Assembly: GCA_949529985.1 (NCBI GenBank) | Contig: CATIRS010000032.1 | Span: 87,275-151,274 of the forward strand | Direction of reading: 5' to 3' | Origin: Owenweeksia sp. TMED14 | GTDB lineage: Bacteria > Bacteroidota > Bacteroidia > Flavobacteriales > Schleiferiaceae | Length of the DNA: 64,000 bases | Part shown: positions 24,750 to 34,336 of the stretch, one piece after another | Numbering within the stretch: position 1 is the stretch's first letter | Layout of the letters: the number at the start of each line of letters is the position of its first letter | Notes under the pieces: generated by a model | The model's database searches: none | Told to the model about the DNA's origin: nothing | What the model saw: only the letters and a program-made list of their open reading frames with translations | Position numbers and translations under genes: made by a program

Positions 24750-26489
24750 ATGAAGATATTCTTTTCAAGCTTTTTAGGAGTCATCGCTGGCATCATATTT
24801 ATTTTTCTTGTATCTCTTAGCATAGGTATAGCCGCTAGCTCTTCCTCAAGTGAAATAGAAATATTAAATAATAGTACATTACAAATCAATCTTGATGGAG
24901 TTATTGAAGATAGGCCAAATGCAACAATTCAATTTTTTTCTCAACTTTTAGATCAACCACAAAGTCTTTCATTAACAGATATATTAGTTTCCATCGATGC
25001 CGCGACACTTGATCCAAAAATAGATGCAATTTGGTTAAATATTGGATTATTTGAAACTGGCTATGCGAGCCTTCAGGAATTAAGAAATGCGTTAAAAGCA
25101 TTTAAAAATAAAGGCAAAACTATTATTTCCTCAGGAAAAATATATACCCAGAAAGCCTATTATCTAGCATCTGTTTGTAGCGAAATCATAATAGCGCCTC
25201 AAGGGATTTTAGAAATAAGTGGCCTCAGCAGCTCACCTATATACTGGAAAGATGCCTTTGATAAATTGGGAGTGAAAGCTCACTTGATTCGAGGAAATGA
25301 CAATATTTACAAAAGTGCAGGAGAACCATTCATTACAAATAAAATGTCCAGCGCAAATCGCGAACAAACTTCTGCTCGACTGAATTCTCTCTGGTCAACC
25401 ATAGAAAAAGATATTTTTGAATCTATACCAAAACTATCAAAGGAATCTCATTGGGATAAAGTACTGGATTCTGAACCTCTCGTGCAAGCAGAAATAGCTT
25501 TAAAATATGGTCTCGTGAGCCAAAATCTTTACCCTGACAGTATAAAAAAATTTCTCGAAGGTATTCTTTCACATAAAATTAACGATGATCAAATAATTGA
25601 AATTTCTCAATACAAAAAGTCGCTTAAAGAGCCATCTGGACTGCACAAGATTGCAGTATTAGTAGCAGAAGGTGAAATTAAAGATGGAAGCGGCGGTAAT
25701 GATGGATCAATAACTGATGGAGGAATGAATGAGGCAATCGAGGCAATCAGAAAAGACAAGAGAATAGAAGCCGTTATTTTGCGCATCAACTCACCAGGAG
25801 GGTCTGCTCTGGCAAGTGATATGATTTGGCGAAATATATCACTGTTGGCTAACGAAAAGCCTGTTTATGTAAGTATGGGTGATGTGGCTGCTTCTGGCGG
25901 ATACTATATAGCAGCTCCTTGTAAAAAGATTTATGCTTCTCCGATGACTATTACTGGATCAATTGGGGTTTTTGGGCTTATGTTTAGCGCAGAAGAACTA
26001 ATGCACAATAAACTTGGAATCAAGACGCAGTCAGTTGGTACACATCCTTTAAGTAATTTGATAACTATTGATAACGAGCCCAGTCCTGAAGTTATGGCTG
26101 TATTACAAAACAATGTTAATCATACATATGACAGATTTAAATCTGTTGTTAGTGAAGGCCGAAAGATTGATTTAAACCAAGTAGATAGCCTTGCAAAAGG
26201 TCATGTTTATTCCGGTAGTGATGCTCTTAAGATCGGATTAATCGATGAATTTGGGGGCCTTATGGATGTAATCAAAGATGTACAATCGGGCTTTGAAAAG
26301 CCTGCAAGATTAGTGTTCTTCCCAACCCAAAAAGATCCTTTACAAGAAGCTTTAAATATGTTACAAGTAAAATCAAGTAAAATGTTTTTTTCCTCGAAAA
26401 GTTTATTTTTAAAAGATTTAGAAAAGCAAATAGAGACACTCGAAGAATTAAATGGCGCTCAGATGAGACTTATGGATTTTAAACTTTGA
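24750..26489 (+). CDS. sppA: Signal peptide peptidase SppA (67K type protease IV)
   Basis: I chose the ATG at 24750; the frame stays open to 24690, but that start overlaps folK and would put a hydrophilic tail before the membrane anchor. The 579-residue protein has an N-terminal transmembrane segment (about 7-27) and tandem S49 domains. It degrades cleaved signal peptides in the inner membrane. The catalytic dyad is visible: general-base K188 in NIYKSAGEPF and nucleophile S382 in GDVAASGGYYIA, 194 residues apart, close to the 200 seen in the E. coli enzyme (K209/S409). It is followed 10 bases later by the queuosine-precursor transporter gene, a likely co-transcribed neighbour. Confidence 0.93.
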   Translation: MKIFFSSFLGVIAGIIFIFLVSLSIGIAASSSSSEIEILNNSTLQINLDGVIEDRPNATIQFFSQLLDQPQSLSLTDILVSIDAATLDPKIDAIWLNIGLFETGYASLQELRNALKAFKNKGKTIISSGKIYTQKAYYLASVCSEIIIAPQGILEISGLSSSPIYWKDAFDKLGVKAHLIRGNDNIYKSAGEPFITNKMSSANREQTSARLNSLWSTIEKDIFESIPKLSKESHWDKVLDSEPLVQAEIALKYGLVSQNLYPDSIKKFLEGILSHKINDDQIIEISQYKKSLKEPSGLHKIAVLVAEGEIKDGSGGNDGSITDGGMNEAIEAIRKDKRIEAVILRINSPGGSALASDMIWRNISLLANEKPVYVSMGDVAASGGYYIAAPCKKIYASPMTITGSIGVFGLMFSAEELMHNKLGIKTQSVGTHPLSNLITIDNEPSPEVMAVLQNNVNHTYDRFKSVVSEGRKIDLNQVDSLAKGHVYSGSDALKIGLIDEFGGLMDVIKDVQSGFEKPARLVFFPTQKDPLQEALNMLQVKSSKMFFSSKSLFLKDLEKQIETLEELNGAQMRLMDFKL

Positions 26490-26499
26490 AAAGCTTCTA

Positions 26500-27186
26500 A
26501 TGGACTCCAGATTAAATGTCAAACAAAACCGCTCTGCTTTTCTTATTTATGTTATTTTGGCAGGGCTTTTTATCGCCTCTTTGGTTGTTTGCAATCTAAT
26601 AGCGAATAAATTCATAACTCTAGATTTAGGTTTTTATACTTTTATCATATCTGCAGGAGTCCTCCCCTACCCAATCACTTTTCTAATAACTGACTTTCTT
26701 TCAGAATTTTATGGGCGCAGGAGAACAAATTATGTTATTCTTGGAGGACTTATAGCTTTAATCTTTGTGCTGTTTGTAATATGGCTAGGAGCACAATTTA
26801 CTGCCATAGATAACTCTCCAGTATCCGATAATTCTTATAATTTATTGTTTGGAAATTCGCAGCGTGTTATCCTTGCGTCAATGGCAGCATACCTATTTGC
26901 GCAATTAGTAGATGTGCGCATATTCCATTTTTGGAAAAAGCTCACAAAAGGCAACCACCTATGGTTGAGAAACAATTTCTCAACTATCATATCTCAATTA
27001 ATAGATACCACAATGGTAATTGGTGTTATTTTCATTGATACAGAGTCCTTAGGGAGTATCGGGAAAATGATTTTAGACGGATGGTTATTCAAAGTGCTGT
27101 GCGCACTATTTGATACACCAATTATGTATTTAGGCTCCTGGCTTTTTAAGTTAAAGTTTCAAGTTTCTGAGATACTAGAAGATTGA
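26500..27186 (+). CDS. Queuosine precursor transporter (YhhQ/COG1738 family)
   Basis: This 228-residue inner-membrane protein has about six hydrophobic helices and family segments near the start: SLVVCNLIANKFITLDLGFY, AGVLPYPITFLITDFLSEFYGRR and, later, LWLRNNFSTIISQLIDT. The family (COG1738, ECF-like) imports 7-cyano- or 7-aminomethyl-7-deazaguanine for queuosine in tRNA. It lies 10 bases after sppA and converges on the DUF2797 gene with only nine bases between the stops. No queuosine biosynthesis gene is in the window. Confidence 0.85.
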   Translation: MDSRLNVKQNRSAFLIYVILAGLFIASLVVCNLIANKFITLDLGFYTFIISAGVLPYPITFLITDFLSEFYGRRRTNYVILGGLIALIFVLFVIWLGAQFTAIDNSPVSDNSYNLLFGNSQRVILASMAAYLFAQLVDVRIFHFWKKLTKGNHLWLRNNFSTIISQLIDTTMVIGVIFIDTESLGSIGKMILDGWLFKVLCALFDTPIMYLGSWLFKLKFQVSEILED

Positions 27187-27195
27187 AAAAAATCA

Positions 27196-27993
27196 TCAAT
27201 ATTTCCAAAATAAAATCTGTCCCTCATGACTTCTAATATTTATTACACGACCATCGGCAAAAAGTAAATACTGTCCCCGAAGACCAAATAGTTCTCCTTC
27301 TATTTCACTTTTTCCTTTTAAAATCACACTAGATATTTTTTTGTCAAAAAAACTGCAATCAAACAAAATTTCTTGTTCTTTACCGTTAGATTTAAAATAT
27401 TTCCTCAAATGATCTGGAAAAAAATCTTGCGACTTGATTGCTTCTTTCTCAAGATCTCTTCCATCTATTTCATTAGATAACATTTTTCTCCAATTTGTTT
27501 TGTCCGAATAAAATCTCTTTAACTCTACTTCAATTAATCCTGCTTCGAAACGATTACTTGTTTGCGCTATTACTATAGCACGCCGCGCACCTTGGTCCAT
27601 CCATCGATTGTTAATCTGATCAAGCCTGGTCACACCGACCTTTATGTGGCCAGCCTCTGCCAAATACACAACATGAGGTTGTAATTGAAATAATTTTTCA
27701 TGTTCTAAATTGCGATCTTCAATCCCCAGATGAGCTGTACTTAGCTCTGGACGTAAAATCGAGTCTCCTGCTAATGGGCTCTCAAAAAAACATTTTTTAC
27801 AACACCCCATTCTGAAAAGATCTTCAAATTTTTTTAAGCAGGATTTACAAACAGCTATCCCTGTTGATTTTAGAAATAATGATTTGCCTATTAGTGAATT
27901 TAAATGCAGAACATGCTCTCCCACTTCGGCGTATACCTGAACAGGAGATTTTAGAGCATTAAGCAACTTACATGTGGGGCCTTCTGCGAACAT
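27196..27993 (-). CDS. DUF2797 family protein
   Basis: The 265-residue protein matches DUF2797 in layout. An N-terminal beta region is followed by a cysteine-rich segment at about 69-88 (CKSC, then CCKKCF) that could bind zinc. A central part, HVVYLAEAGHIKVGVTRLDQ with RWMDQGARRAIVI, resembles a GIY-YIG-like fold. No function is established that I know of, and I see no full GIY-YIG catalytic set. A TACCTTTG -7 match lies just upstream at 28017-28024. The gene is divergent from the GH3 gene. Confidence 0.75.
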   Translation of the reverse strand: MFAEGPTCKLLNALKSPVQVYAEVGEHVLHLNSLIGKSLFLKSTGIAVCKSCLKKFEDLFRMGCCKKCFFESPLAGDSILRPELSTAHLGIEDRNLEHEKLFQLQPHVVYLAEAGHIKVGVTRLDQINNRWMDQGARRAIVIAQTSNRFEAGLIEVELKRFYSDKTNWRKMLSNEIDGRDLEKEAIKSQDFFPDHLRKYFKSNGKEQEILFDCSFFDKKISSVILKGKSEIEGELFGLRGQYLLFADGRVINIRSHEGQILFWKY

Positions 27994-28016
27994 AGTATTT
28001 GATTAACTTTATATTT

Positions 28017-28024
28017 CAAAGGTA
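28017..28024 (-). promoter_or_regulatory. Candidate -7 element for the DUF2797 gene
   Basis: TACCTTTG on the minus strand matches TAnnTTTG and lies 24 bases before the start codon at 27993. No TTG was found at standard distance upstream, so support is limited. Confidence 0.35.
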
Positions 28025-28038
28025 CTTACACTAAACCT

Positions 28039-29562
28039 ATGGCTTTTTCCCCTATTACAGATTTAATTAAATGGCGCTTAAAAAGTAGAATCGCCGGCAT
28101 TGATTTAATGAAAAAGGAGCCGCATACATCTCAACAGCGAGTTTTAAGAAATCTTTTATCACATTTGGAGAAAACCGATTACGGAAAAAAACATAGTATT
28201 CATAAAGAAATGTCATTTGAAGAATATCAAGATGCTCTTCCAATTGTCAATTATGAATCCTTTACTCCGTGGATAGAAAGAACCATGAAAGGGGAACAAA
28301 ATGTAATTTGGGATGGACCTATTCAGTGGTTCGCTAAAAGTAGTGGAACAACAAATTCTAAAAGTAAGTTTATACCGGTCAGTCGAGAATCACTTGATGA
28401 GTGTCATCTATCTATTGGCAAAGATTTACTCGCTATTTATACAAGTCAATGTCCTCAAAGTGAATTGTTTGATGGCTTATCATTGCGTCTAGGCGGGTCA
28501 AGCAAGATTAATAATCTTAAGGATGTCTCTTATTCCGGTGATCTTTCTGCGATAATGATACAGAACCTACCATTCTGGGCAGAATGGAGGTCAACGCCTA
28601 CAAATGATATCGCTCTACTTGAAGATTGGGAAGAAAAAGTAGAGAAAATATCTCGCCAAGTTATAAATCAAAATATAACTTCGCTTTTCGGTGTTCCCTC
28701 CTGGATGCTTGTCCTAATAAGAAGAGTGCTTTCAATACATGGCAGTGATTCTCTGAGTTCAATATGGCCCAAACTTGAGCTTTTTTGTCATGGCGGTGTG
28801 AGTTATACTCCGTATTCTGACAGTTTTCAAAAGATCCTTCCGAAAGACTGTCAACTTTTAGAAACTTATAATGCCTCTGAAGGGTTTTTTGCGATTCAAG
28901 ACCGCCTTGAAAAATCAGGAATGCTTCTTATGCTAGACCATGGCATATTTTATGAATTCATCCCGTTAAATAGTTTTAATGGACGAATATCTAAAACAAT
29001 TAACCTTGAAAAGGTAACTGAAGCAACTGATTATGTTTTGATAATAAGCACTAATGGTGGGTTGTGGAGGTATATTCTTGGGGATACTATCCGGTTTACT
29101 TCATTGAATCCCTATCGAATAAAACTTACGGGACGCACACGACATTTTATAAATGCTTTTGGGGAAGAGCTTATGATAGAAACTGCTGATCAAGCAATTT
29201 CTAAAGCCGCAAAAAAAACACATGCTGAAATTATTGATTATACTGCTGCTCCACTATTCATGAATAGAAAAGAAAACGGAGCACATCAATGGTTAATTGA
29301 ATTTTCTATTGAACCCAGTAGTTATATAGAATTTGCAGAAGTTCTTGATAATGAATTAAAAAACCTTAATTCTGATTACGAAGCAAAAAGATATAATAAT
29401 TTAATTCTTAGAATGCCGATAATAATAAAAGCAGAAAAAGACATATTTCATAATTGGCTAAAATCCAAAAGCAAGCTTGGTGGTCAAAATAAAATTCCAC
29501 GTTTATCAAACGATAGGAAAAATATAGAAGAAATCCTTAAATTTAAGCTCTCCAAAACGTAA
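28039..29562 (+). CDS. GH3 auxin-responsive promoter family protein
   Basis: This 507-residue protein belongs to the GH3 group of acyl-adenylate-forming enzymes. It shows the ATP-loop motif WFAKSSGTTNSKSKFIPVS near residue 100, YNASEGFFAIQ near 278 and the TNGGLWRYILGDTIRFTS segment near 338. Plant GH3 enzymes join amino acids to auxin or jasmonate; the bacterial members' substrates are unknown to me. It sits eight bases before the deoxynucleoside kinase gene, so they are probably co-transcribed, without an obvious functional link. Confidence 0.85.
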   Translation: MAFSPITDLIKWRLKSRIAGIDLMKKEPHTSQQRVLRNLLSHLEKTDYGKKHSIHKEMSFEEYQDALPIVNYESFTPWIERTMKGEQNVIWDGPIQWFAKSSGTTNSKSKFIPVSRESLDECHLSIGKDLLAIYTSQCPQSELFDGLSLRLGGSSKINNLKDVSYSGDLSAIMIQNLPFWAEWRSTPTNDIALLEDWEEKVEKISRQVINQNITSLFGVPSWMLVLIRRVLSIHGSDSLSSIWPKLELFCHGGVSYTPYSDSFQKILPKDCQLLETYNASEGFFAIQDRLEKSGMLLMLDHGIFYEFIPLNSFNGRISKTINLEKVTEATDYVLIISTNGGLWRYILGDTIRFTSLNPYRIKLTGRTRHFINAFGEELMIETADQAISKAAKKTHAEIIDYTAAPLFMNRKENGAHQWLIEFSIEPSSYIEFAEVLDNELKNLNSDYEAKRYNNLILRMPIIIKAEKDIFHNWLKSKSKLGGQNKIPRLSNDRKNIEEILKFKLSKT

Positions 29563-29570
29563 ATTAGATC

Positions 29571-30179
29571 ATGCATATTGCTATTGCCGGAAATATCGGC
29601 TCAGGAAAAACAACCCTTACGACATTACTCTCCAAACATTATGGTTGGGATGCTCATTACGAAGAAGTTGAACAGAACCCTTATTTAGATGACTTTTATG
29701 GAGATATGATGCGCTGGTCATTCAACTTGCAAATATTTTTTCTTAATAGTCGATTTAGGCAAATACACGATATCCGAAAGGGTAGTAAGACAGTCATTCA
29801 GGATAGAACTATTTATGAGGATAGCACGATATTCGCACCTAACCTTCATGATATGGGGCTAATGTCATCAAGAGATTTTGATGCCTACATGAAACTATTT
29901 GATTTAATGGAAGAATTTATAAATCCTCCCGATTTATTAATTTATCTAAATGCCTCAGTACCAACATTAGTTGATCAAATAAAAAAGAGAGGAAGACCAT
30001 ATGAGAATTCCATTCGTCTTGATTACCTAAAGCGTCTAAATACTAGATATGAAGATTGGGTAAAAGGATACGATAAAGGGAAATTGCTAATTATTAATGT
30101 GGATAATAATGATTTCAGTGAGAATGCAGAGGACTTGGGTAAGATTATTTCAAAAATTGATTCAGAGTTAAATAGTTAA
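29571..30179 (+). CDS. Deoxynucleoside kinase
   Basis: The 202-residue protein has the dNK/dGK-type fold: P-loop GNIGSGKTTL at 7-16, EEVEQNPYLDDFYGD with the substrate-binding acid, the DRTIYED motif near 77 (DRS-like, containing catalytic and base-contacting residues) and a KRGRPYE lid near 138. It phosphorylates deoxynucleosides for salvage into dNTPs. Specificity (dA, dG or others) cannot be set. It ends before a strong shared terminator. Confidence 0.88.
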   Translation: MHIAIAGNIGSGKTTLTTLLSKHYGWDAHYEEVEQNPYLDDFYGDMMRWSFNLQIFFLNSRFRQIHDIRKGSKTVIQDRTIYEDSTIFAPNLHDMGLMSSRDFDAYMKLFDLMEEFINPPDLLIYLNASVPTLVDQIKKRGRPYENSIRLDYLKRLNTRYEDWVKGYDKGKLLIINVDNNDFSENAEDLGKIISKIDSELNS

Positions 30180-30206
30180 GACGAATTAAACATTTCTCAT
30201 TACAAT

Positions 30207-30235
30207 AAAAAACCCGCAATAAGTGCGGGTTTTTT
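30207..30235. terminator. Bidirectional hairpin terminator
   Basis: AAAAAACCCGCA pairs perfectly with TGCGGGTTTTTT around a five-base loop. With A/T runs on both flanks it serves the convergent deoxynucleoside kinase (+) and membrane pyrophosphatase (-) genes. Confidence 0.88.
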
Positions 30236-30259
30236 TATTGTATTAAATTTTCTGAAGCT

Positions 30260-32464
30260 TCAGCTGTGATGTGGACACTCTGAATTTTCTTTTTCACATT
30301 CTGAAGAACATACATGATGCTCTATTACTACTTCAGGTGAATGAGAACTCTGTTCAGAAGCATCTACTACCGAAATAAATGGAGCAATGATTAAAGCAAC
30401 AATTGAGGTTAGCTTGATTAGAATATTCATTGAGGGTCCAGAAGTGTCCTTAAAAGGATCTCCAACAGTATCCCCTGTAACAGATGCCTTATGAGCCTCC
30501 GAACCTTTGTATTCCATTTTTCCATCAATCTCTACACCTTTCTCAAAAGACTTCTTAGCATTATCCCATGCGCCGCCTGCATTATTTTGAAACATCCCCA
30601 TAAGAACACCACTAACAGTTATTCCTGCTAACAATCCTCCTAATGCTTCCGGTCCAAACGCAAAACCAACAACAACAGGGGACAATAGTGCCAAAGCCCC
30701 TGGAGCAACCATCTCACGAATCGATGCTGCAGTTGATATTTCAATGCATTTTTCATATTCAGGCTTCCCTGTACCTTCCATTATTCCAGGAATTTCTTTG
30801 AACTGTCTGCGAACTTCACGAACCATTTCCATGGCTGCTTTTCCAACAGCTGATATTGCTAACGAACTAAAGAAGAATGGTATCATGGCTCCGACAAAAA
30901 GCATGGCTAATACATCTGCTTTGTAAATATCAATGCTCGTTATTCCCGCTAACCCAACATACGCTGCAAACAATGCCAATGCGGTAAGTGCTGCTGAAGC
31001 AATGGCAAACCCTTTACCAGTGGCAGCTGTTGTGTTTCCAACAGCATCTAAATTATCTGTGCGCTCTCTGACTTCACTTGGCAGTCCACTCATCTCAGCG
31101 ATTCCCCCTGCATTATCTGCGATTGGGCCAAATGCGTCAATAGCCAACTGCATGGCGGTTGTCGACATCATTCCAGCAGCAGCAATTGCCACTCCATAAA
31201 GGCCTGCTAATTCAAAAGAACCATATATACCTGCCGCTAAAATGATTATTGGAAGAACTGTAGATTCCATTCCAATAGCCAACCCTCCGATAACATTTGT
31301 TCCGTGACCTGTTGAACTTTGCTGAATGATGCTATTTACAGGTCGACGACCCATTGATGTATAGTATTCCGTCACCAGACTCATTAATGTTCCAACAACC
31401 AAACCTAGTATGATAGCCCAAAAAACATCCATTTGAGAAATCTCTCTAATAACATCGCCTCTTTCAAAAGTCATGATTTCAGGGAGCATCCATTGTATAA
31501 CGAAGTAACTCGAAATCGCAGTTAATATCATTGAACTCCAATTACCAAAATTCATCGCCCGCATAACACTTGATGAATCATTTTTAATTCGAACAAATAG
31601 TGTTCCTACAATAGAGTATATGATTCCTAATCCAGCAATTAGCATTGGGAGTAAAATAGGGGCATTACCTCCAAAGTTGTCATCTGAAATAACTTCCCGG
31701 CCTAAAACCATAGTTGCTAACATAGTTGCCACATATGAACCAAATAAATCCGCACCCATTCCTGCTACATCGCCCACATTATCTCCCACATTGTCAGCAA
31801 TAGTTGCTGGATTTCTTGGATCGTCTTCTGGAATTCCTGCCTCAACTTTACCAACTAAATCAGCCCCGACGTCGGCGGCTTTTGTGAAAATACCTCCACC
31901 AACTCGAGCAAATAAAGCAATAGATTCTGCACCAAGAGAGAATCCCGCAAGGACTTCTAGGGCCTGCTGCATGTTGTCATACATTCCTGTAAATAAAATA
32001 TAGAGTGTGCTTAGTCCCAGAACAGCAAGACCAGCAACACCTAACCCCATTACCGTTCCTCCGGTAAATGAAACCTTCAAAGCTTGTGCTAGAGATGTCC
32101 TTGCGGCTTGAGTTGTTCTAACATTAGCTTTTGTAGCTATATTCATACCAATCCATCCGGCAAAAGCTGAGAAAACAGCGCCAATTAAAAATGCTATAGC
32201 AATTACCCAATCTGTATGCTCTGCAACTTTTTCCAATTCAGCAGACCACGCTAGAAGTCCACCTGCAAAAACAACAAAAACTCCAAGAACTTTCCACTCT
32301 GCCTTTAAAAAAGCTAGGGCACCCCTAGATATATGACCTGCCAACTCTATCATGTTTGCATCGCCTTGATCTTGCTTACTAACCCATATTGCCTTAAATA
32401 TCATTACGACAAGACCAATTAGTCCTAAAAACGGGATGATTATTTCTACAGATTGATTATTCAT
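30260..32464 (-). CDS. hppA: Ion-translocating membrane pyrophosphatase, K+-dependent type
   Basis: This 734-residue protein with about 16 membrane helices couples pyrophosphate hydrolysis to H+ or Na+ export. The active-site [21 protein letters not shown] sequence and the [20 protein letters not shown] loop are intact. The potassium-dependence site reads [11 protein letters not shown]: Ala and Gly where K+-independent enzymes have Lys and Thr, so K+ dependence is expected. Many K+-dependent bacterial members pump Na+ or both ions, which I cannot resolve here. The C-terminus carries an unusual tail of about 36 residues ending in [19 protein letters not shown], outside the last helix. It lies 60 bases after the PDH E1 beta gene on the same strand. 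Confidence 0.95.
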   Translation of the reverse strand: MNNQSVEIIIPFLGLIGLVVMIFKAIWVSKQDQGDANMIELAGHISRGALAFLKAEWKVLGVFVVFAGGLLAWSAELEKVAEHTDWVIAIAFLIGAVFSAFAGWIGMNIATKANVRTTQAARTSLAQALKVSFTGGTVMGLGVAGLAVLGLSTLYILFTGMYDNMQQALEVLAGFSLGAESIALFARVGGGIFTKAADVGADLVGKVEAGIPEDDPRNPATIADNVGDNVGDVAGMGADLFGSYVATMLATMVLGREVISDDNFGGNAPILLPMLIAGLGIIYSIVGTLFVRIKNDSSSVMRAMNFGNWSSMILTAISSYFVIQWMLPEIMTFERGDVIREISQMDVFWAIILGLVVGTLMSLVTEYYTSMGRRPVNSIIQQSSTGHGTNVIGGLAIGMESTVLPIIILAAGIYGSFELAGLYGVAIAAAGMMSTTAMQLAIDAFGPIADNAGGIAEMSGLPSEVRERTDNLDAVGNTTAATGKGFAIASAALTALALFAAYVGLAGITSIDIYKADVLAMLFVGAMIPFFFSSLAISAVGKAAMEMVREVRRQFKEIPGIMEGTGKPEYEKCIEISTAASIREMVAPGALALLSPVVVGFAFGPEALGGLLAGITVSGVLMGMFQNNAGGAWDNAKKSFEKGVEIDGKMEYKGSEAHKASVTGDTVGDPFKDTSGPSMNILIKLTSIVALIIAPFISVVDASEQSSHSPEVVIEHHVCSSECEKENSECPHHS

Positions 32465-32524
32465 GATTATTAATTTATTTCGATTAAACCGGTTTATCTC
32501 TTATTAAATATTATTTCTTTCCTC

Positions 32525-33496
32525 TTAAAGAACTTCTCGTATTGCCTTAATTAACTGTTTCTTATTTGGAAGAAATGCTTCCATTAAAGTTGGAGCATAG
32601 GCTGCGGGAGTATCTGCCGTAGTCAATCTAATTATTGGGGAATCTAAATAATCAAATGCCTTTTTCTGCACCATATAAGTCAATTCTGTCGATATACTTC
32701 CTAATGGCCAAGCCTCCTCAAGACAAACTAAACGATTAGTCTTTTTCACGGATTGTATCACTGAATCATAATCTAAAGGTCGAACTGTTCGCAAATCAAT
32801 CACCTCGACTTCAATTCCCTCTTCAGAGAGCTCATCTGCCGCATCGAGAGCAATTTTTATGATTTTTCCAAAACTAACCACAGTAACATGTTTTCCTGAA
32901 CGCTTAATGTCTGCAACACCTATAGGTATTGTGTATTCTTCTTCGGGAACTTGTCCTTTATCCCCATACATTTGCTCAGACTCCATAAAAAGAACTGGGT
33001 CATCATCTTGAATTGAGGATTTTAAAAGACCTTTCGCATCATAAACATTAGATGGAACAACAACTTTCAAGCCCGGACAGTTCGCATACCAACTTTCAAA
33101 AGCTTGACTATGAGTAGCCCCTAATTGACCGGCAGAGGCAGTAGGTCCACGAAAGACAATGGGAACACTTAATTGGCCACCTGACATTTGTCTTAGCTTG
33201 GCAGCATTACTAATAATTTGATCTATGGCTACCATTGAGAAATTAAATGTCATAAATTCAACAATTGGACGAAGGCCGTTCATAGCTGCACCAACTGCAA
33301 TTCCTGCGAATCCAAGTTCTGAAATAGGTGTATCAATTACTCTTTTAGAACCAAATTCATCTAACATTCCTTTAGATGCTTTATACGCTCCGTTATATTC
33401 AGCAACCTCCTCTCCCAGAAGGATAATAGTCTCATCCTTACGCATTTCCTCGCTCATGGCTTCAGCTACCGCTTCACGAAATTGAATTTCACGCAT
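32525..33496 (-). CDS. pdhB: Pyruvate dehydrogenase E1 component, beta subunit
   Basis: The 323-residue transketolase-like subunit matches PDH E1 beta: an N-terminal pyrimidine-binding domain (REAVAEAMSEEMRKDETIILLGEEVAEYNGAYK-type start, ELGFAGIAVGAAMNGLRP, EFMTFNFSMVAIDQI) and a C-terminal domain (EVIDLRTVRPLDYDSV, CLEEAWPLGSISTEL). With the alpha subunit and thiamine diphosphate it decarboxylates pyruvate. The alpha subunit and E2 are not in the window; a stand-alone pdhB is common in this phylum. It is divergent from etfB across 93 bases. Confidence 0.93.
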   Translation of the reverse strand: MREIQFREAVAEAMSEEMRKDETIILLGEEVAEYNGAYKASKGMLDEFGSKRVIDTPISELGFAGIAVGAAMNGLRPIVEFMTFNFSMVAIDQIISNAAKLRQMSGGQLSVPIVFRGPTASAGQLGATHSQAFESWYANCPGLKVVVPSNVYDAKGLLKSSIQDDDPVLFMESEQMYGDKGQVPEEEYTIPIGVADIKRSGKHVTVVSFGKIIKIALDAADELSEEGIEVEVIDLRTVRPLDYDSVIQSVKKTNRLVCLEEAWPLGSISTELTYMVQKKAFDYLDSPIIRLTTADTPAAYAPTLMEAFLPNKKQLIKAIREVL

Positions 33497-33518
33497 ATCT
33501 TTTGTTCATTAAGGACCG

Positions 33519-33547
33519 CAAAAATAAGCACTTCCGATGTATTTTTG
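33519..33547. promoter_or_regulatory. Divergent pair of -7-like elements between pdhB and etfB
   Basis: TATTTTTG occurs on the minus strand at 33526-33519 (facing pdhB, 23 bases before its ATG) and again on the plus strand at 33540-33547 (facing etfB, 43 bases before its ATG). Both match TAnnTTTG exactly. Clear -33 TTG boxes at normal spacing are missing. Confidence 0.35.
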
Positions 33548-33589
33548 TAACGATTCCTTTATATTATCCGATAAGTTTAAAGAGTTACC

Positions 33590-34336
33590 ATGAAAATATT
33601 AGTTTGCATTAGCCATGTTCCCGACACAACATCCAAGATTAAGTTTACTTCAGACGGACATTCGTTGGACAAAGACGGCGTTCAATTTGTAATCAACCCA
33701 TACGATGAGTTTGGCTTAACTAAAGCCTTGCAGCTCAAGGAAGAGCACGGTGGTGTTGTATCTGTGATAACATTTGGAGACTCTGATGTTGAACAAACCC
33801 TTCGCAAAGCACTAGCGATAGGTGCTGACGATGCATATCGACTTGATGGAGTGCCGAATGATGGAATACAGACTTCACAAGAATTAGCTTTTTTCATTAA
33901 AGAAAATGAATTTGACTTAATAATATGTGGTCAAGAGTCCATTGACTATAATGGTGGCATAGTTCCAGGTGCGCTTGCGGCAAACTTGAATCTTCCTTTT
34001 ATTAACGCTTGTATCGGGCTTGAGATAAATGATAATGTTGCAAATACTGTAAGAGAAACAGATGGAGGTAAAGAAACTGCAAGTGCAAACCTGCCAATTA
34101 TAATAGCAGGAAAAAAAGGACTTGTAGAGGAAAAAGAGCTTCGAATACCAAATATGCGAGGAATTATGACTGCCCGCAGCAAGACCTTGAAAGTTATCGA
34201 ATTGAGTGGCGCGAAATCTCTTAGTGAGTCAATTTCCTTTTCAGCTCCACCGGAGAAAAAAGCGGTAAAAATAATCTCTTCAGAAAATATAGAGGAGTTA
34301 GTTAGACTATTAAATGAAGAATCTAAAGTTATATAA
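33590..34336 (+). CDS. etfB: Electron transfer flavoprotein, beta subunit
   Basis: The 248-residue protein starts MKILVCISHVPDTTSKIKF, typical of EtfB, and has NPYDEFGLTKALQL, the GADDAYRLDG strand and LIICGQESIDYNGGIVPG with AMP-binding sequence. The VEEKELRIPNMRGIMTARSK segment near 185 is the recognition region that docks on acyl-CoA dehydrogenases. It forms a heterodimer with EtfA, which follows with a one-base overlap, and passes electrons from beta-oxidation to the quinone pool. Confidence 0.95.
   Translation: MKILVCISHVPDTTSKIKFTSDGHSLDKDGVQFVINPYDEFGLTKALQLKEEHGGVVSVITFGDSDVEQTLRKALAIGADDAYRLDGVPNDGIQTSQELAFFIKENEFDLIICGQESIDYNGGIVPGALAANLNLPFINACIGLEINDNVANTVRETDGGKETASANLPIIIAGKKGLVEEKELRIPNMRGIMTARSKTLKVIELSGAKSLSESISFSAPPEKKAVKIISSENIEELVRLLNEESKVI

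Noticed and set aside
31620-32003. 127-codon plus-strand frame opposite the pyrophosphatase gene
   Set aside because: It is a Pro/Ser/Ala-rich antisense shadow of the strongly conserved membrane pyrophosphatase.
32486-32495. Palindrome AAACCGGTTT upstream of the pyrophosphatase gene as an operator
   Set aside because: Only 10 bases long and expected by chance in a sequence of this size; no other support.
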